A stretch of DNA of 64,000 nt from Canna indica (lineage: Eukaryota > Streptophyta > Magnoliopsida > Zingiberales > Cannaceae). This document shows, piece by piece, positions 12,219 through 21,453 of the stretch. Position numbers and translations under genes: made by a program. The notes below the pieces were generated by a model. It was not told the DNA's origin, searched no databases, and saw only the letters and a program-made list of their open reading frames with translations. Each line of letters starts with the position of its first letter. Position 1 is the first letter of the stretch. The stretch covers positions 40,788,001 through 40,852,000 of the forward strand of contig CP136891.1 in NCBI GenBank assembly GCA_034359265.1, read 5' to 3'.

Positions 12219-12695
12219 TGTTCTTGCTTGAGGATCGGACTACTCTGGTCGGGTTTGGTGTCTCTCCATGTCAGGTTCAATGCCGGCGGGGGGGGGGGAC
12301 CTGCAAAAGACACTACGATGCTCAACTTACGGGGACTTCAAGATGGAGGTAATGAAAATTGGAACTTAGGTTTACCTGAGGCGTGTCGTGTCTATATTTA
12401 TTGCAGGTGGAGGTAATGACGCCGCCTGATAATCTCGTGGGGATAATGCTCGTAATGGGTCGATATTTATTCGGGAGATGGCGAGCCTGTAATGGCTTAT
12501 GCCTCGTGGTAAGGGAGGATATGGATGTCCTTATTTGGCCAAGTGGAGCCCTCGGGCAGAGCCATTTGATCTGGCTCGAGTCAAGTCCAAGAGTGTAGCC
12601 ATGTGGGACCCCTGGGCGAAGTCATCTGGTTCAATCTGAAATGAGTTGTGGGGCGCTGATGGGTCTGATATGACCGGACCCAATAGTTCTTGTCC
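12219..12695 (-). mobile_element. Tat-like 5' LTR fragment
   Basis: It begins TGTTCTTGCTTGAGG and shares with 49771-50015 the blocks GACCTGCAAAAGACACT and GAGCCCTCGGGC, including the run of G at 12286-12297. Its far end is lost where copia coding sequence begins at about 12700. Confidence 0.65.
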
Positions 12696-12699
12696 ACTC

Positions 12700-13097
12700 C
12701 AGGATGAAAGGTTCAGACCTAGATGGAAGCTCTAAGCCCAAACCCAATCCTCAAAAGAAGGTTAAAACATCCAAGCAAGGGGTCTGCTTTTTTTGCAATG
12801 AACCAGGTCATTGGAAGAGAAATTGCAAACTCTACTTGGAAGATCTGAAAAAGAAGAAGAGTAGTGAGACTACTGCTTCAGGTATATTCGTTATAGAAGT
12901 CAATCCATCTAGTTCTACTACCTGGGTATTAGATACCCGTTGTGGATCTCATATTTGTGTAAATGTGAAGGGTCTCAAAAGGAGTAGATCGTTAGCTAAA
13001 GGCGAGGTAGACCTGCGAGTTTGCAATGGAACAAGAGTTGCTACGCTAGCTGTAGGGACTTATGATTTACCTTTGCCTAGTGGACTTGTTTTGTGAT
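12700..13097 (+). pseudogene. Ty1/copia gag-protease, upstream part of a split gene
   Basis: One open frame holds a basic gag tail, a canonical zinc knuckle CFFCNEPGHWKRNC, a short linker and the protease segment WVLDTRCGSHICVN, in which the usual D-T-G reads D-T-R. It continues to the LPLPSGLVL block and stops at 13094, three bases before the Harbinger insertion. The remaining part of the same gene resumes on the other side of the insertion at 29940, in the same frame and at the next conserved block. The 5' end of gag and the LTR are missing. The D-T-R change and the stop indicate a pseudogene. Confidence 0.85.
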
Positions 13098-13100
13098 TTA

Positions 13101-13260
13101 GGGGTTGTTTGGTTGCTGCAAGTCCACTTGCAGGTAACTCATTTGCAGCATCTATAATTTTTGTTTGTTTGGTTGCCTGCAATTGAGCCAATTACAGCAT
13201 TTCGCATTTGCAGGCTGCAAAACCGATTGCAGGTCCAAAGGCCTGCAGCATTTGCTTACA
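13101..13260 (+). repeat. Harbinger left TIR and subterminal repeats
   Basis: The terminal GGGGTTGTTTGGTTG is followed by a second GTTTGGTTGCCTGCAA at about 13166 and by several TTTGCAGGCTGCAA-like blocks. The same vocabulary recurs in reverse orientation at 29710-29936, as expected of binding sites for the element's own proteins. Confidence 0.85.
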
Positions 13261-14530
13261 GCCTACAAGAAGAGGGCACTGTTAACGCCCTGACTCTCCC
13301 GGCTCGCGCGACGCAGCCCGAAGAAGACTTCTTCCCGACTCTAGCCCTCGCACGACGCAGCCCGACTTCTTCCCCTCTCGGTCGAGCGACGCTTGCCTAT
13401 AGCCCCCGACTTCTTCCCCGAGTTGTCGACTCTCGCCGTCGTGCGACGCCTGCCTGCAGCACCCGAACACTCTCCTTTTGTTCTATAATTGACTCTCGCC
13501 CTCTTGCAACCCTTGCACGACGTCTACAGCTCCTGCTCTATGCTCGACTCCCCAAAAATCAGTGAACATTCTCGGATCCCCGGAAACCAACTCCTCCTAC
13601 TCCCTTGAAGCCCTATTTCCTGCTCCGTAAGCTCCCGACTGATCGAATCTCCTGCTCCTGCTCCAGAAGCTCCTACCCGCGACTGCTCCTGCTCCAAAAG
13701 CTCCCGACTATGAGTTTTCTTCCCATTTTAGTACTATTAACTTGCACATTGGCCTAATTGTCCTTGTCCACCTCTCATTTAAGTACATTCAGCATGAGCC
13801 TCTACCTATCTTAAATCCTAAATCATAATTTTACAACACCATCTGACTGTAAGAAATGTTGTTGATTCAAAACTCACAACTTCACAAGCTGTCGTCCCAA
13901 GTTTGCTTTGATTTTCTATCAACTCAATCAAAACTTGATTCATTCTCGTTTAAAATATACTATAATTTTATATATACATATAAGAAATTTTCCCAATGCG
14001 TTCGGAGCAGAAATTTGTATTAACTATCAAGGTTTTGGAGAATTATTTTTAAAGGTACCAAGAGAAGAGCATGGAAATAATCATTTTAAATATAGCTTAG
14101 GTGACTACAAAGTATAAAGAAAGTAAAGTTGCATGCTGAAATAATTTCTGGTACTAGTTTTCACTCTTCAGTTGGTCTTTTGTAGAGCTGAAATCAACAG
14201 TTAAGTTGTCTGGAATTCTGGGATTTTAGGATCACAAGAGCATATACCGTTCTACCATTACAAATTGTGTCTTAATGATTTCTTTTTGGAATACCATCCT
14301 GTTTCTAACAATTCTGATGTGGATCCTCTAGTTACTAAGTATTGTTCATCAATATATAGAGTTGATTAGATTTGGTCTATCCTTGTCTAATTTTGTATGA
14401 TTTTCGTAGAGAAGTACTCAAACTACACAATGCATAGTCTTTTGTTGTTTTACATTTGCACCCAGAATTTAGAAGCAGAGGAAAAAATATGCTATTAAAA
14501 AGATGACTTAACTAGTGGATCTCAGTATTT
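13260..14530 (+). other. Harbinger left non-coding region
   Basis: 13260-13720 is a pyrimidine-rich, degenerate array built from GACTCTCGCC, GACGC and CTCCTGCTCC blocks. Open frames across it have repetitive composition and do not look like real proteins. 13720-14530 is AT-rich with no recognisable domain. It links the left terminus to the transposase start at 21406 once the CACTA insertion is set aside. Confidence 0.6.
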
Positions 14531-14559
14531 AATCACAACTACATTTTGGTTATGTAGCC

Positions 14560-14850
14560 ACGCCACTTTTGGGAACGGTTAAAAAATTATTCTCATACAT
14601 CACTTATGGGAACGGTTTTGGTAACTGTTCCTGTAGCCAATGTACTATGGGAACACAAATAAAAACCGTTCCCTTAGCCAATATATGGGTACAAACGATT
14701 TTCAAAATTGTTTCGGGAACATAATCGAACTGTTCTCTTTAAAATACCCCAAAACCGTTCCTATATGTCAAAAATAGAACAATAAAAAGAAACCATTCCT
14801 AAATCTAATACCTAAAATAGTTTTAAAATTTATGTTAAATAATTAAAGAA
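14560..14850. repeat. CACTA left subterminal repeats
   Basis: Repeated GGGAACGGTT and AACCGTTCC motifs, more degenerate than at the right end. They are followed by a run of C at about 14865-14878. Confidence 0.8.
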
Positions 14851-14949
14851 ACCGTTCTTAAAATCCCCCCCCCCCCCCGCTCATTTTTTCAGCAGCTGAT
14901 CAACAAAAATCCCGCCCCCCGCCCCTTTCTTTTTTCCCTCTGCCCCCCC

Positions 14950-15440
14950 TCCGTCTCTATCACCGCTGGTAACTTCTCCTGCTCGTCGCAAGTAATTCCT
15001 CCCGCTCGCCGCTATTAACTCTTGCTCACCGCTGGTACTCCTGCTCGCATCCTAATCCTCCTGCTCATCGCTAGTAACTCCGGCTCTATCGCCGCTAGTA
15101 CTCCTACTCGCATCCTAATCCTCCTGCTCGCTGCTGGTAACTCCTGCTCGCCGCTGGTAACTCCTGCTCGCTGCTGGTAACTCCTCATCCTAATCCCCTT
15201 CTTTCTTTTTACCCTCTGCTCACGTCCTAATCCTCCTGCTCTATCGCTGCTGATAAGACTAATCCTCCTGCTCGCGCCCGGCCTGATCTATCACTGCTGG
15301 TAATCCTCCATCTCTATTGCAATCTGATCTATCGCCGTTGGTAATCCTCCTGCTGGCGTCCTACAGTCCTGCAGTCCTGTATATCGCGTCCTACAGTCCT
15401 AGTTTTCCTCTATCGCATCTTGCAGTCCTGCTTGCTGATC
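14950..15440. repeat. Degenerate short tandem array in the CACTA
   Basis: Repeats built from CGCTGGTAACTCCTGCTCG and CATCCTAATCCTCCTGCTC, with unit length drifting between roughly 18 and 27 bases. Open frames across it are repeat-derived. Confidence 0.7.
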
Positions 15441-15559
15441 TATCACAGCTGGTAATCCATCATCACAATAGTCTTATAGTCTTATACTTGGTACTTATAG
15501 TTTTATTTAATCAATCAGCACTTTTAGTCTCAACTAACATCCATTTTATTATGTCTGAC

Positions 15560-16250
15560 TAGGTGAAAGAGCAATTGGAGCTATATCCATTCAGAGACGA
15601 GAAGCGCTTCAAAAGGAGGTGCTCATCATCTATCTTACTTGAATCTAATTGAACATTCTAAAATGTTTGTTTAACTTCTTCATAGAAAAGAGTATAACCC
15701 TGTTACCTATAACTGGTTTGCTTCATATTGTGTTGTGTTGTTGTCATTTGGTCATGTTCATAGTGTGACATGATGTTTTTGCAAGGAAAATATAAGATGC
15801 TAAAAAATGAAGCATCTTTTTACTTCTTCATGGTAAAGTTACTGCCTTGTTGTGTTCTTATTATTTTTTCCTTTCCCTTTTTTTTATATAAAAAATTAAA
15901 GTTACTTCTTCATAGTAAAGTAAAGTATTACCAATAAAATAATAAGATAGAGTAAGAAAATGGAAATGCATCCATTTCAAAAATCCATTATAGATGTGCA
16001 AGGTTTTGCAGGTATGGAAGTTATTTTCTTAAGTTTCAGATTCTCTAGCTAATAACTCTCAAGCAATCCTGTATAATCTTAGAATAATTACCTTAATATT
16101 TTTAGGAGTTAGAACAATCAGCTTATGACTCATATGACAAGTAATATATCATTGATGATATTGCTACCGGGATTAAAAAATAAGAATGCATGTTCAAGAG
16201 ACTGCCAGATGCCACAAAAGCCAAATTTTGTGGATCTCCATTTGGCTTGA
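15560..16250 (+). other. Coding-like patches of unknown origin in the CACTA
   Basis: Two short stretches have protein-like composition. One begins near 15563 (VKEQLELYPFRDEKRF) and another lies near 16105-16240 (KRLPDATKAKFCGSPFGL). They are separated by AT-rich sequence with possible splice signals. I do not recognise them. Because the element carries at least one captured gene, they could be further captured exons, but chance open sequence is possible. Confidence 0.2.
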
Positions 16251-16518
16251 GATGTGTTTATTGCTTGAGATTGTACAAAGTTTGCTTTCTAATTATTCTT
16301 ATCATATTGTTTCTCCATTTGTAGTTAGCTTTCTAATTATGATTGTTGGATCATTCCCTTTTTTATGTAGCAACCAATATTTACTGCTAAGGTTTTTTTT
16401 TTATGATACTACCATAACGTGCATAATTGTTAAAATGCTCCTTTTCTAATAGGTTGTTCTGAATTTGACTTGGTTTATCATTTCAGTGCTCAGGACTTAT
16501 AAAATGGATGATTATGTA

Positions 16519-16863
16519 TCAAGCTAGAGCATAAATATTTAGCAGTTTGATTCTATGAGGTGGTGTGAGGAGTGATATCTTCTTTGTAAGTACAACTTCA
16601 CGAATAAAGATTGATTCTCCTATGAAACAGTAGATTTTTGACAGCAACAGTCCACAACAATCACAGTTCAAGAATTCTAATAAGGAATTGTCACACTCCA
16701 TCTTTTTCATGGGATAAGATTTTCGGGGTAGAATAATACTTGTAAGTTCAAATTGAATATCAAGTTTGGCTGAATCTGAGTTAGGTAGTAAATCATTAAC
16801 CAAAAAGCTTGCATTATTTTGAATTGCCAGCAGCTTGGATAGAGACATAGGTAAGAAAAACAT
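16519..16863 (-). CDS. Unrecognised 114-codon open frame in the CACTA
   Basis: The longest open frame in the middle of the CACTA element, on the minus strand. Its composition is mixed, with a leucine- and serine-rich start (SLSKLLAIQNNASFLVNDLL) and a cysteine-rich patch (CDCCGLLLSKIYCFIGES). No catalytic motif, signal peptide or repeat stands out. It could be a captured host exon like the GRWD1 fragment 1.2 kb away, or a chance frame. A search would decide. Confidence 0.2.
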   Translation of the reverse strand: MFFLPMSLSKLLAIQNNASFLVNDLLPNSDSAKLDIQFELTSIILPRKSYPMKKMECDNSLLEFLNCDCCGLLLSKIYCFIGESIFIREVVLTKKISLLTPPHRIKLLNIYALA

Positions 16864-16879
16864 AGTTTGGTTGCTCTTT

Positions 16880-18060
16880 CACTGTTTAGTATAGACTTAG
16901 GTAAGAAAATATTAAAAAGATAACCATTTGTGTCCTACCGGTTTAGGGTTTAGGATTCTTTTAAATTTTTTTAATGATAAGTTTTTTTTTAATAATTATC
17001 ATTTTATTGTGAGGTGTTTTTTTTCAAGAAAAAAAATACTATGCAGAGATAAACTTCATAGTGAACTCATTAAAATTAAGCAATTGATTTGTGGATACTG
17101 CCTTTGAAGAAACATTAACACTGATCAGTGATTGATTACAACAAGGCATCACTCATGCGGTGGACCTAGCAAATGGTACACTATTAATTACAGCATAAAG
17201 TGGGCCAATATTCAAGTACATGAGAGTCTTATAATTTTCAACAACGCAAGCTTTCCTTACCTTCATATTTTCTACTATATATATTTACCTAATTAATTAA
17301 CTAAAAATCATGTAGATCGATTCTAGTACACATGTTTATATATCTAAAGATTGATGTTTCAAGAATAGTAGAATAAATATCGGGTTGATATTGGTGTTTA
17401 GTATCAATCAGTATCATTGGTTTTCTTAGATTTTTTTAAACTAGCTAGATTTGATTTATGCCATTATATTTTCTTTCTATTAGATTTTAATTAGGTTATG
17501 CATCATTTAACCTTTGAAAAATATTATCAATGATTGGAGAAAGATCTTATAGATCCTGTACACATACAAGCTGGCATAGAATTTATTTTAGTATATATAT
17601 ACTAGTTATAGATTAGGTACACATGCAAGGCACTTTTGTTTGTCTATACTTTTAAATTAGAGTCCTGGAATCTTAAATATATTCTATAGTGTATACTTTT
17701 TGTCAATTCTTCTAATTTATGAACTAGAACTTATTATATTGTTATGGTTTCTCATACGTCTAATTATTATCAACCCGAATCCCAATCTGAGTCAACCTGA
17801 AATATGATTGACGGATTTACATTAGTTTTTTAAAAATATTTATTTTAGGTTTTAATGATATTCATGTCTGCATCTGCCTAAAGTAAGGGTTATCTATTAA
17901 AAACCAAAATTGCATTTGGAATCCATAAGAGTGATAAGTGAACCATTTTAGCAACCACTTCCTGGATTTTACTTATGTTGTCATCATAATGCCAAAAAAT
18001 TTAGCAACCACTTTCTGATTTGACCAGATTTGGCCATTTGATTAATTTGTTTTGTTGCGT
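16880..18060. other. AT-rich non-coding CACTA interior
   Basis: No domain, repeat array or terminus recognised. It separates the 16519-16863 frame from the captured WD40 fragment. Confidence 0.6.
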
Positions 18061-18074
18061 TGAAATAGAATTAC

Positions 18075-18842
18075 CTTGATCAGTTTAAGATCCCGAATAG
18101 AAAATGTATCATCATCGTCTCCAGAAGCAATCATACAGCTCGCCGGTCTATTTTAAGAATCAAGGATGTAAGAAATAGAAATTTAATTAAAAGTTATATT
18201 ACAAAGAGCCACTTGACCAAGAATAAATCGAAATACCGATTCCATGAGATAACAGTGACATCGGTGTTGTACACCTTCACTGAAATTGCTGGTGATTTTC
18301 CCAGTCTGGTATCCCATATTGCAATAGTTCCATCGACAAACATCAGCTTGACAGCTTTTGTTGGACTCCACTACAAGAATGGTAACAAGCAGGACCAGAT
18401 TCGATTTCCTAACTCCATATCCAGATGTTAGCAACAAATGAGAAGAATTATAAATTAGTTAGAAACCTACTTGCAAATATTCCAGACTAGCAGTATGTCC
18501 AACAAAAGGAGTCGCATCCACATTCCATGTTTCAGCAGAAGGTTCCCACAAGTGAATAGAACTATTGCAATCACCTTCGGACAAGAAAAGTAGATGAAAA
18601 GCATGTTGTTTAAATGCTTTAGACAGCTAAAGCACACAAAGTTTAACATGTACCAGAGACTAGTCTTCCAGGAACAACAGAACTCCAATCAATAGCAGCC
18701 TTCGTCTTTGTGACCACCAAACTTTATAATACGAGAGAGTCGCTGTATGCTATTACCTCCAATAGTAGTGTTTGATACCGATTCAGCTAAAGCAATTTAA
18801 TGAAGACTGACTAACCTGAACATGGCCAGTGTCAGCCCATGT
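18075..18842 (-). pseudogene. GRWD1: Captured GRWD1-family WD40 gene fragment, five exons
   Basis: GRWD1-type proteins are nuclear WD40 proteins linked to ribosome biogenesis; the plant member is also known as HTD1, a DDB1-binding protein. On the minus strand five exon-like blocks follow in the family's order: 18842-18816 (ADTGHVQ), 18786-18654 (FGGHKDE, then WSSVVPGRLVSG), 18574-18471 (SSIHLWEPSAETWNVDATPF), 18370-18237 (VDGTIAIWDTRLGKSPA, then VTVISWNR) and about 18145-18075 (ASGDDDDTFSIRDLKLIK). GT and AG borders remain at the introns. A 2-bp loss near the KDEG segment and a deletion before VDGT break the frame. N- and C-terminal parts are absent. It lies inside CACTA termini, so it is a captured fragment rather than a host locus. 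Family assignment is from memory of the motifs. Confidence 0.85.
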
Positions 18843-19218
18843 AGCAATTTAATCATAATGCATGTTTTTTTTTAATATCAGTATATCAGTATCTGTTTTA
18901 TCTTTGGGTGTTAAAATGAAGCTTACTTTTCATATGGTTATTAATGAAACAAGCTATTTTTTAAATATGGTTATGCACTGATACTTATAAATTTTTTTTG
19001 GTTGCATATATTTAGTTTCTTTGTTATAGATGAAGGATATGTGCCAACAAAATAGATTGAACAGATCACAGCAAAAATGGAGGCATCGGATGGGCAATAA
19101 AAGATTTTCTGTAATAAAAGATAAATTGGTAACATTTTTTTGTATAAATATATTTATATTTTGAATTTTAAAATAACGTTGATATTATGTTTTAACTCAT
19201 TCTTATGATTTATATAAA

Positions 19219-19530
19219 GCATGCTCAGAAGAATAAAGAACCTAGTCAAGTTGAGATGTTTGTTCAAACTTGGACTAAGGATAGAAAAGTCTTGGATGTT
19301 GAAACCGAAGAGGCAATTGTGAGTTCTTCTAGCTATTTTTTCACTTAATTATTTATTATTGTCACTAACATTATTTAATGTACGTTTTAGGAAAAGTTTA
19401 AAACCATGATTGAGCATGATGGAAAACCTGCTGTTGAGGCCTTCCAATCTATGTTTGGGAAAGAGAAGTCAGGAAGGGTGCGTTGTTATGGAGAAATAAT
19501 TACACCCACAATCTTAAAAAAATAAAGAAA
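19219..19530 (+). pseudogene. CACTA Transposase_24 (Ptta/En/Spm) domain
   Basis: Two exon-like blocks, 19219-19320 (PSQVEMFVQTWTKDRKVLDV) and 19391-19530 (FGKEKSGRVRCYGEIITPT), are separated by an intron with GTGAGT and TTTTAG borders. The arrangement, a threonine-rich 'WTKDRK' block followed by 'SGRVR-YG' and 'TPT', is characteristic of the Ptta/En/Spm plant transposase domain found in TnpA-like proteins of CACTA elements, thought to bind the subterminal repeats. The frame stops at about 19523. The N-terminal part is not visible. It is on the strand opposite the captured gene. Confidence 0.75.
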
Positions 19531-19532
19531 TG

Positions 19533-19829
19533 ACAGCAATGTAGGAAAAACATGATCATGAGGTGAAGTCTTTGAAGGAGCAACATACAATAATGGAAGA
19601 AAGACATGCAAAAATAGAAGAGAGACATGCAATAATGATAGAGAAACAGAACCAGATGCAAGGACTGCAATCTCTTTTGAAGACATTTATTGCACAAGCG
19701 AACCCAGATTTGGACATAAAGGCTATAACAGCTCTGTTGGCACCACCAACTACTCCAAGGGATGCTAATAGTATCTTTGGTTCTTCCACTTCCACACATC
19801 ATCCTCAAAATCAGATAATTTTAGTTTAA
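19533..19829 (+). pseudogene. C-terminal coiled coil of the CACTA TnpA-like protein
   Basis: Downstream of the Transposase_24 block, beyond a stop, an 88-codon frame begins with heptad-like repeats (MEERHAKIEERHAIMIEKQ) and ends with a Ser/Thr/Pro-rich tail. A coiled coil followed by such a tail is usual at the C-terminus of these proteins and may mediate dimerisation. The stop near 19543 separates it from the domain upstream. Confidence 0.6.
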
Positions 19830-20164
19830 TATATGATTATGGAGTCTTTTGATTATTTTTAATTATTAATTGATTTTTGCAGAAAAATAATGAATTGAGA
19901 GATGAAAGATGAATTTCACGGAGGAGATGATCATCAAGAGGACTTGGCTAATTTGGAATGGGAATGCTAGGCTTGATAGATAAATTTCACATGTTATTTG
20001 TGAACTTTATTTAGACTTAATAGTAGTATTATAATTGTGAACTTTGTTATTTTGAGTCAACAATTAAATATATTCTACGTTTATGAATAAACTTTATATT
20101 TTGGAATCTACGTTTATCAATGTAATTTATGTTTAAAACGTTTGTGAAATTTTATGGTCGTCCA

Positions 20165-20782
20165 TTACAGGAATATACCTTTAGGAACAAATATTGTTCC
20201 TATGCACAAACTATAGGAACGATTCCTATAGGAACGGTTTCTATACCGTTCCTATAGTTTTGGCCTATAGGAACGGTTATAATATCGTTCCTATAGTTTC
20301 GGCCTATAGGAATCGTTTAAAATCGTGCCTATATGTCTGACCTGTAGGAACGGTTTTGTAACCGTTCCCACAGTTTTGGCCTATAGGAACGGTTATCAAA
20401 CCGTTCCTATAAGCTTTACCTATAGGAACGGTTGCATAACCGTTCCTATAAGCCAAAACTATAGGAACGGTTTTATAACCGTTCCTATAAGTTTTACTAG
20501 GAACGGTTCCATAACCATTCCTGTAGGTTTATAGGAACAGTTTTCCAACCGTTCCTATAGGCGTGGACTACATGAACACTTTTAGAACCGTTCCCATAAG
20601 TTTGGCCTATGAAAACGATTTTTTTGGCAGCGTGGCCATAGGGACGAATACCGTTCCTATAGCCTCGCGAAACGGCTAATTTGAGTACACATGGGGAAAC
20701 CGTTCCCATAAGTCTATGGGAATGGTTTTATATATTTTGGGAACACTTTTCAGCGGTTCCTATAGTTAAAAATGTTGTAGTG
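20165..20782. repeat. CACTA right subterminal palindromic array and TIR
   Basis: At least fifteen copies of CTATAGGAACGGTT or its reverse complement alternate over 600 bases, often as pairs around a short spacer so that each pair can fold into a hairpin. The array ends in AATGTTGTAGTG, the terminal inverted repeat. Frames reading through it consist of periodic repeats of arginine, asparagine and glycine and are not genes. Confidence 0.9.
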
Positions 20783-20785
20783 AAT

Positions 20786-21405
20786 TGATGGCCATATACA
20801 ATCATGCTACAGATTCTGGACCTTAGGGCTTAGGTTTACAATAAATTGAGAATTAACGTTTTTGTAATGAGTTGATTTGAAACTAGCCTTAAAAAACTGA
20901 ACTCATTTTGGTTTTAAAACATTGTTTGGGCTGAAACTAACAGATATATGGTAAAAACTGAGCAGTTTTAGCTTGAAGTTAATTTATCTTTTCCAACATA
21001 CTTGTTTTGTTGAAACCCTCAGATCAAAATGCTTAAGATTACCTTCTATGAAGACTAGTAGCTAATGGAAAATGGATTTGATTATCTTCAAAATACTTGT
21101 TTTTTTGTTGAAGGGGGTATTCACTATAAATATTTCTTTTATCACTGCTTATCTATCAGAAACTATATAGTATCTCTAAACTAGAAGCTATAGCCAAAAA
21201 ACTATATACTTGTTATTTCCTTTTATCACTGATTATCTATCAAAAACATCTCTCTGCATAAGAGGTAATATGTCTATTTTGTTATTCATATTGTCTCAGA
21301 TATTTTTTATTATTTTATTCCATTTGATCTCATTTTCTTTGTTATTCATGTTTAAATATATAATTCTGAAATCAGTATGCTATTTTATTTTATTTTGTTT
21401 ATTAG
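20786..21405 (+). other. Harbinger region upstream of the transposase
   Basis: AT-rich sequence between the CACTA insertion and the transposase start. It ends in a T-rich run followed by ATTAG just before the ATG at 21406, which could be a splice acceptor or simply leader sequence. No domain recognised. Confidence 0.5.
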
Positions 21406-21453
21406 ATGACGAATGAAAAATCTCTACCATTGGATATTGTGAAGCTTGCAGGG

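Larger units (their letters stand above)
9926..12695 (-). mobile_element. Tat-like gypsy element, gag-protease only
   Basis: On the minus strand: an LTR fragment (12219 to about 12695), a primer site (12205-12216), gag (about 12090-11000), protease (about 10860-10710) and a degenerate tail to 9926. No RT, RNase H or integrase motif is visible before the element ends against the gypsy LTR at 9925. A second, homologous copy lies at 45620-48024. Both copies have the same gag-protease-tail order, so this may be a non-autonomous family, but truncation of a longer element cannot be excluded. Confidence 0.7.
14534..20782 (+). mobile_element. CACTA (En/Spm) transposon with captured host gene
   Basis: The left end reads CACAACTACATTTTGG and the reversed right end CACTACAACATTTTTA. 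The flanks are AAT at 14531-14533 and 20783-20785, the 3-bp duplication typical of CACTA elements. Both ends carry dense subterminal copies of GGAACGGTT in both orientations. Inside are a Transposase_24-type remnant on the plus strand (19219-19829) and a GRWD1-family gene fragment on the minus strand (18075-18842). No DDE-type TnpD transposase is recognisable, so this copy is probably non-autonomous. Confidence 0.9.

Noticed and set aside
13161..13565. A 134-codon frame after the Harbinger left end
   Set aside because: Composition is repetitive and follows a degenerate pyrimidine-rich array. No domain is seen.
18075..18842. A genuine host GRWD1 gene
   Set aside because: Only a central fragment is present, it has frame-breaking losses, and it lies inside CACTA termini.
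20325..20709. Open frames on both strands rich in Arg-Asn-Gly repeats
   Set aside because: They are produced by the alternating GGAACGGTT repeats of the CACTA end and have no independent coding signal.
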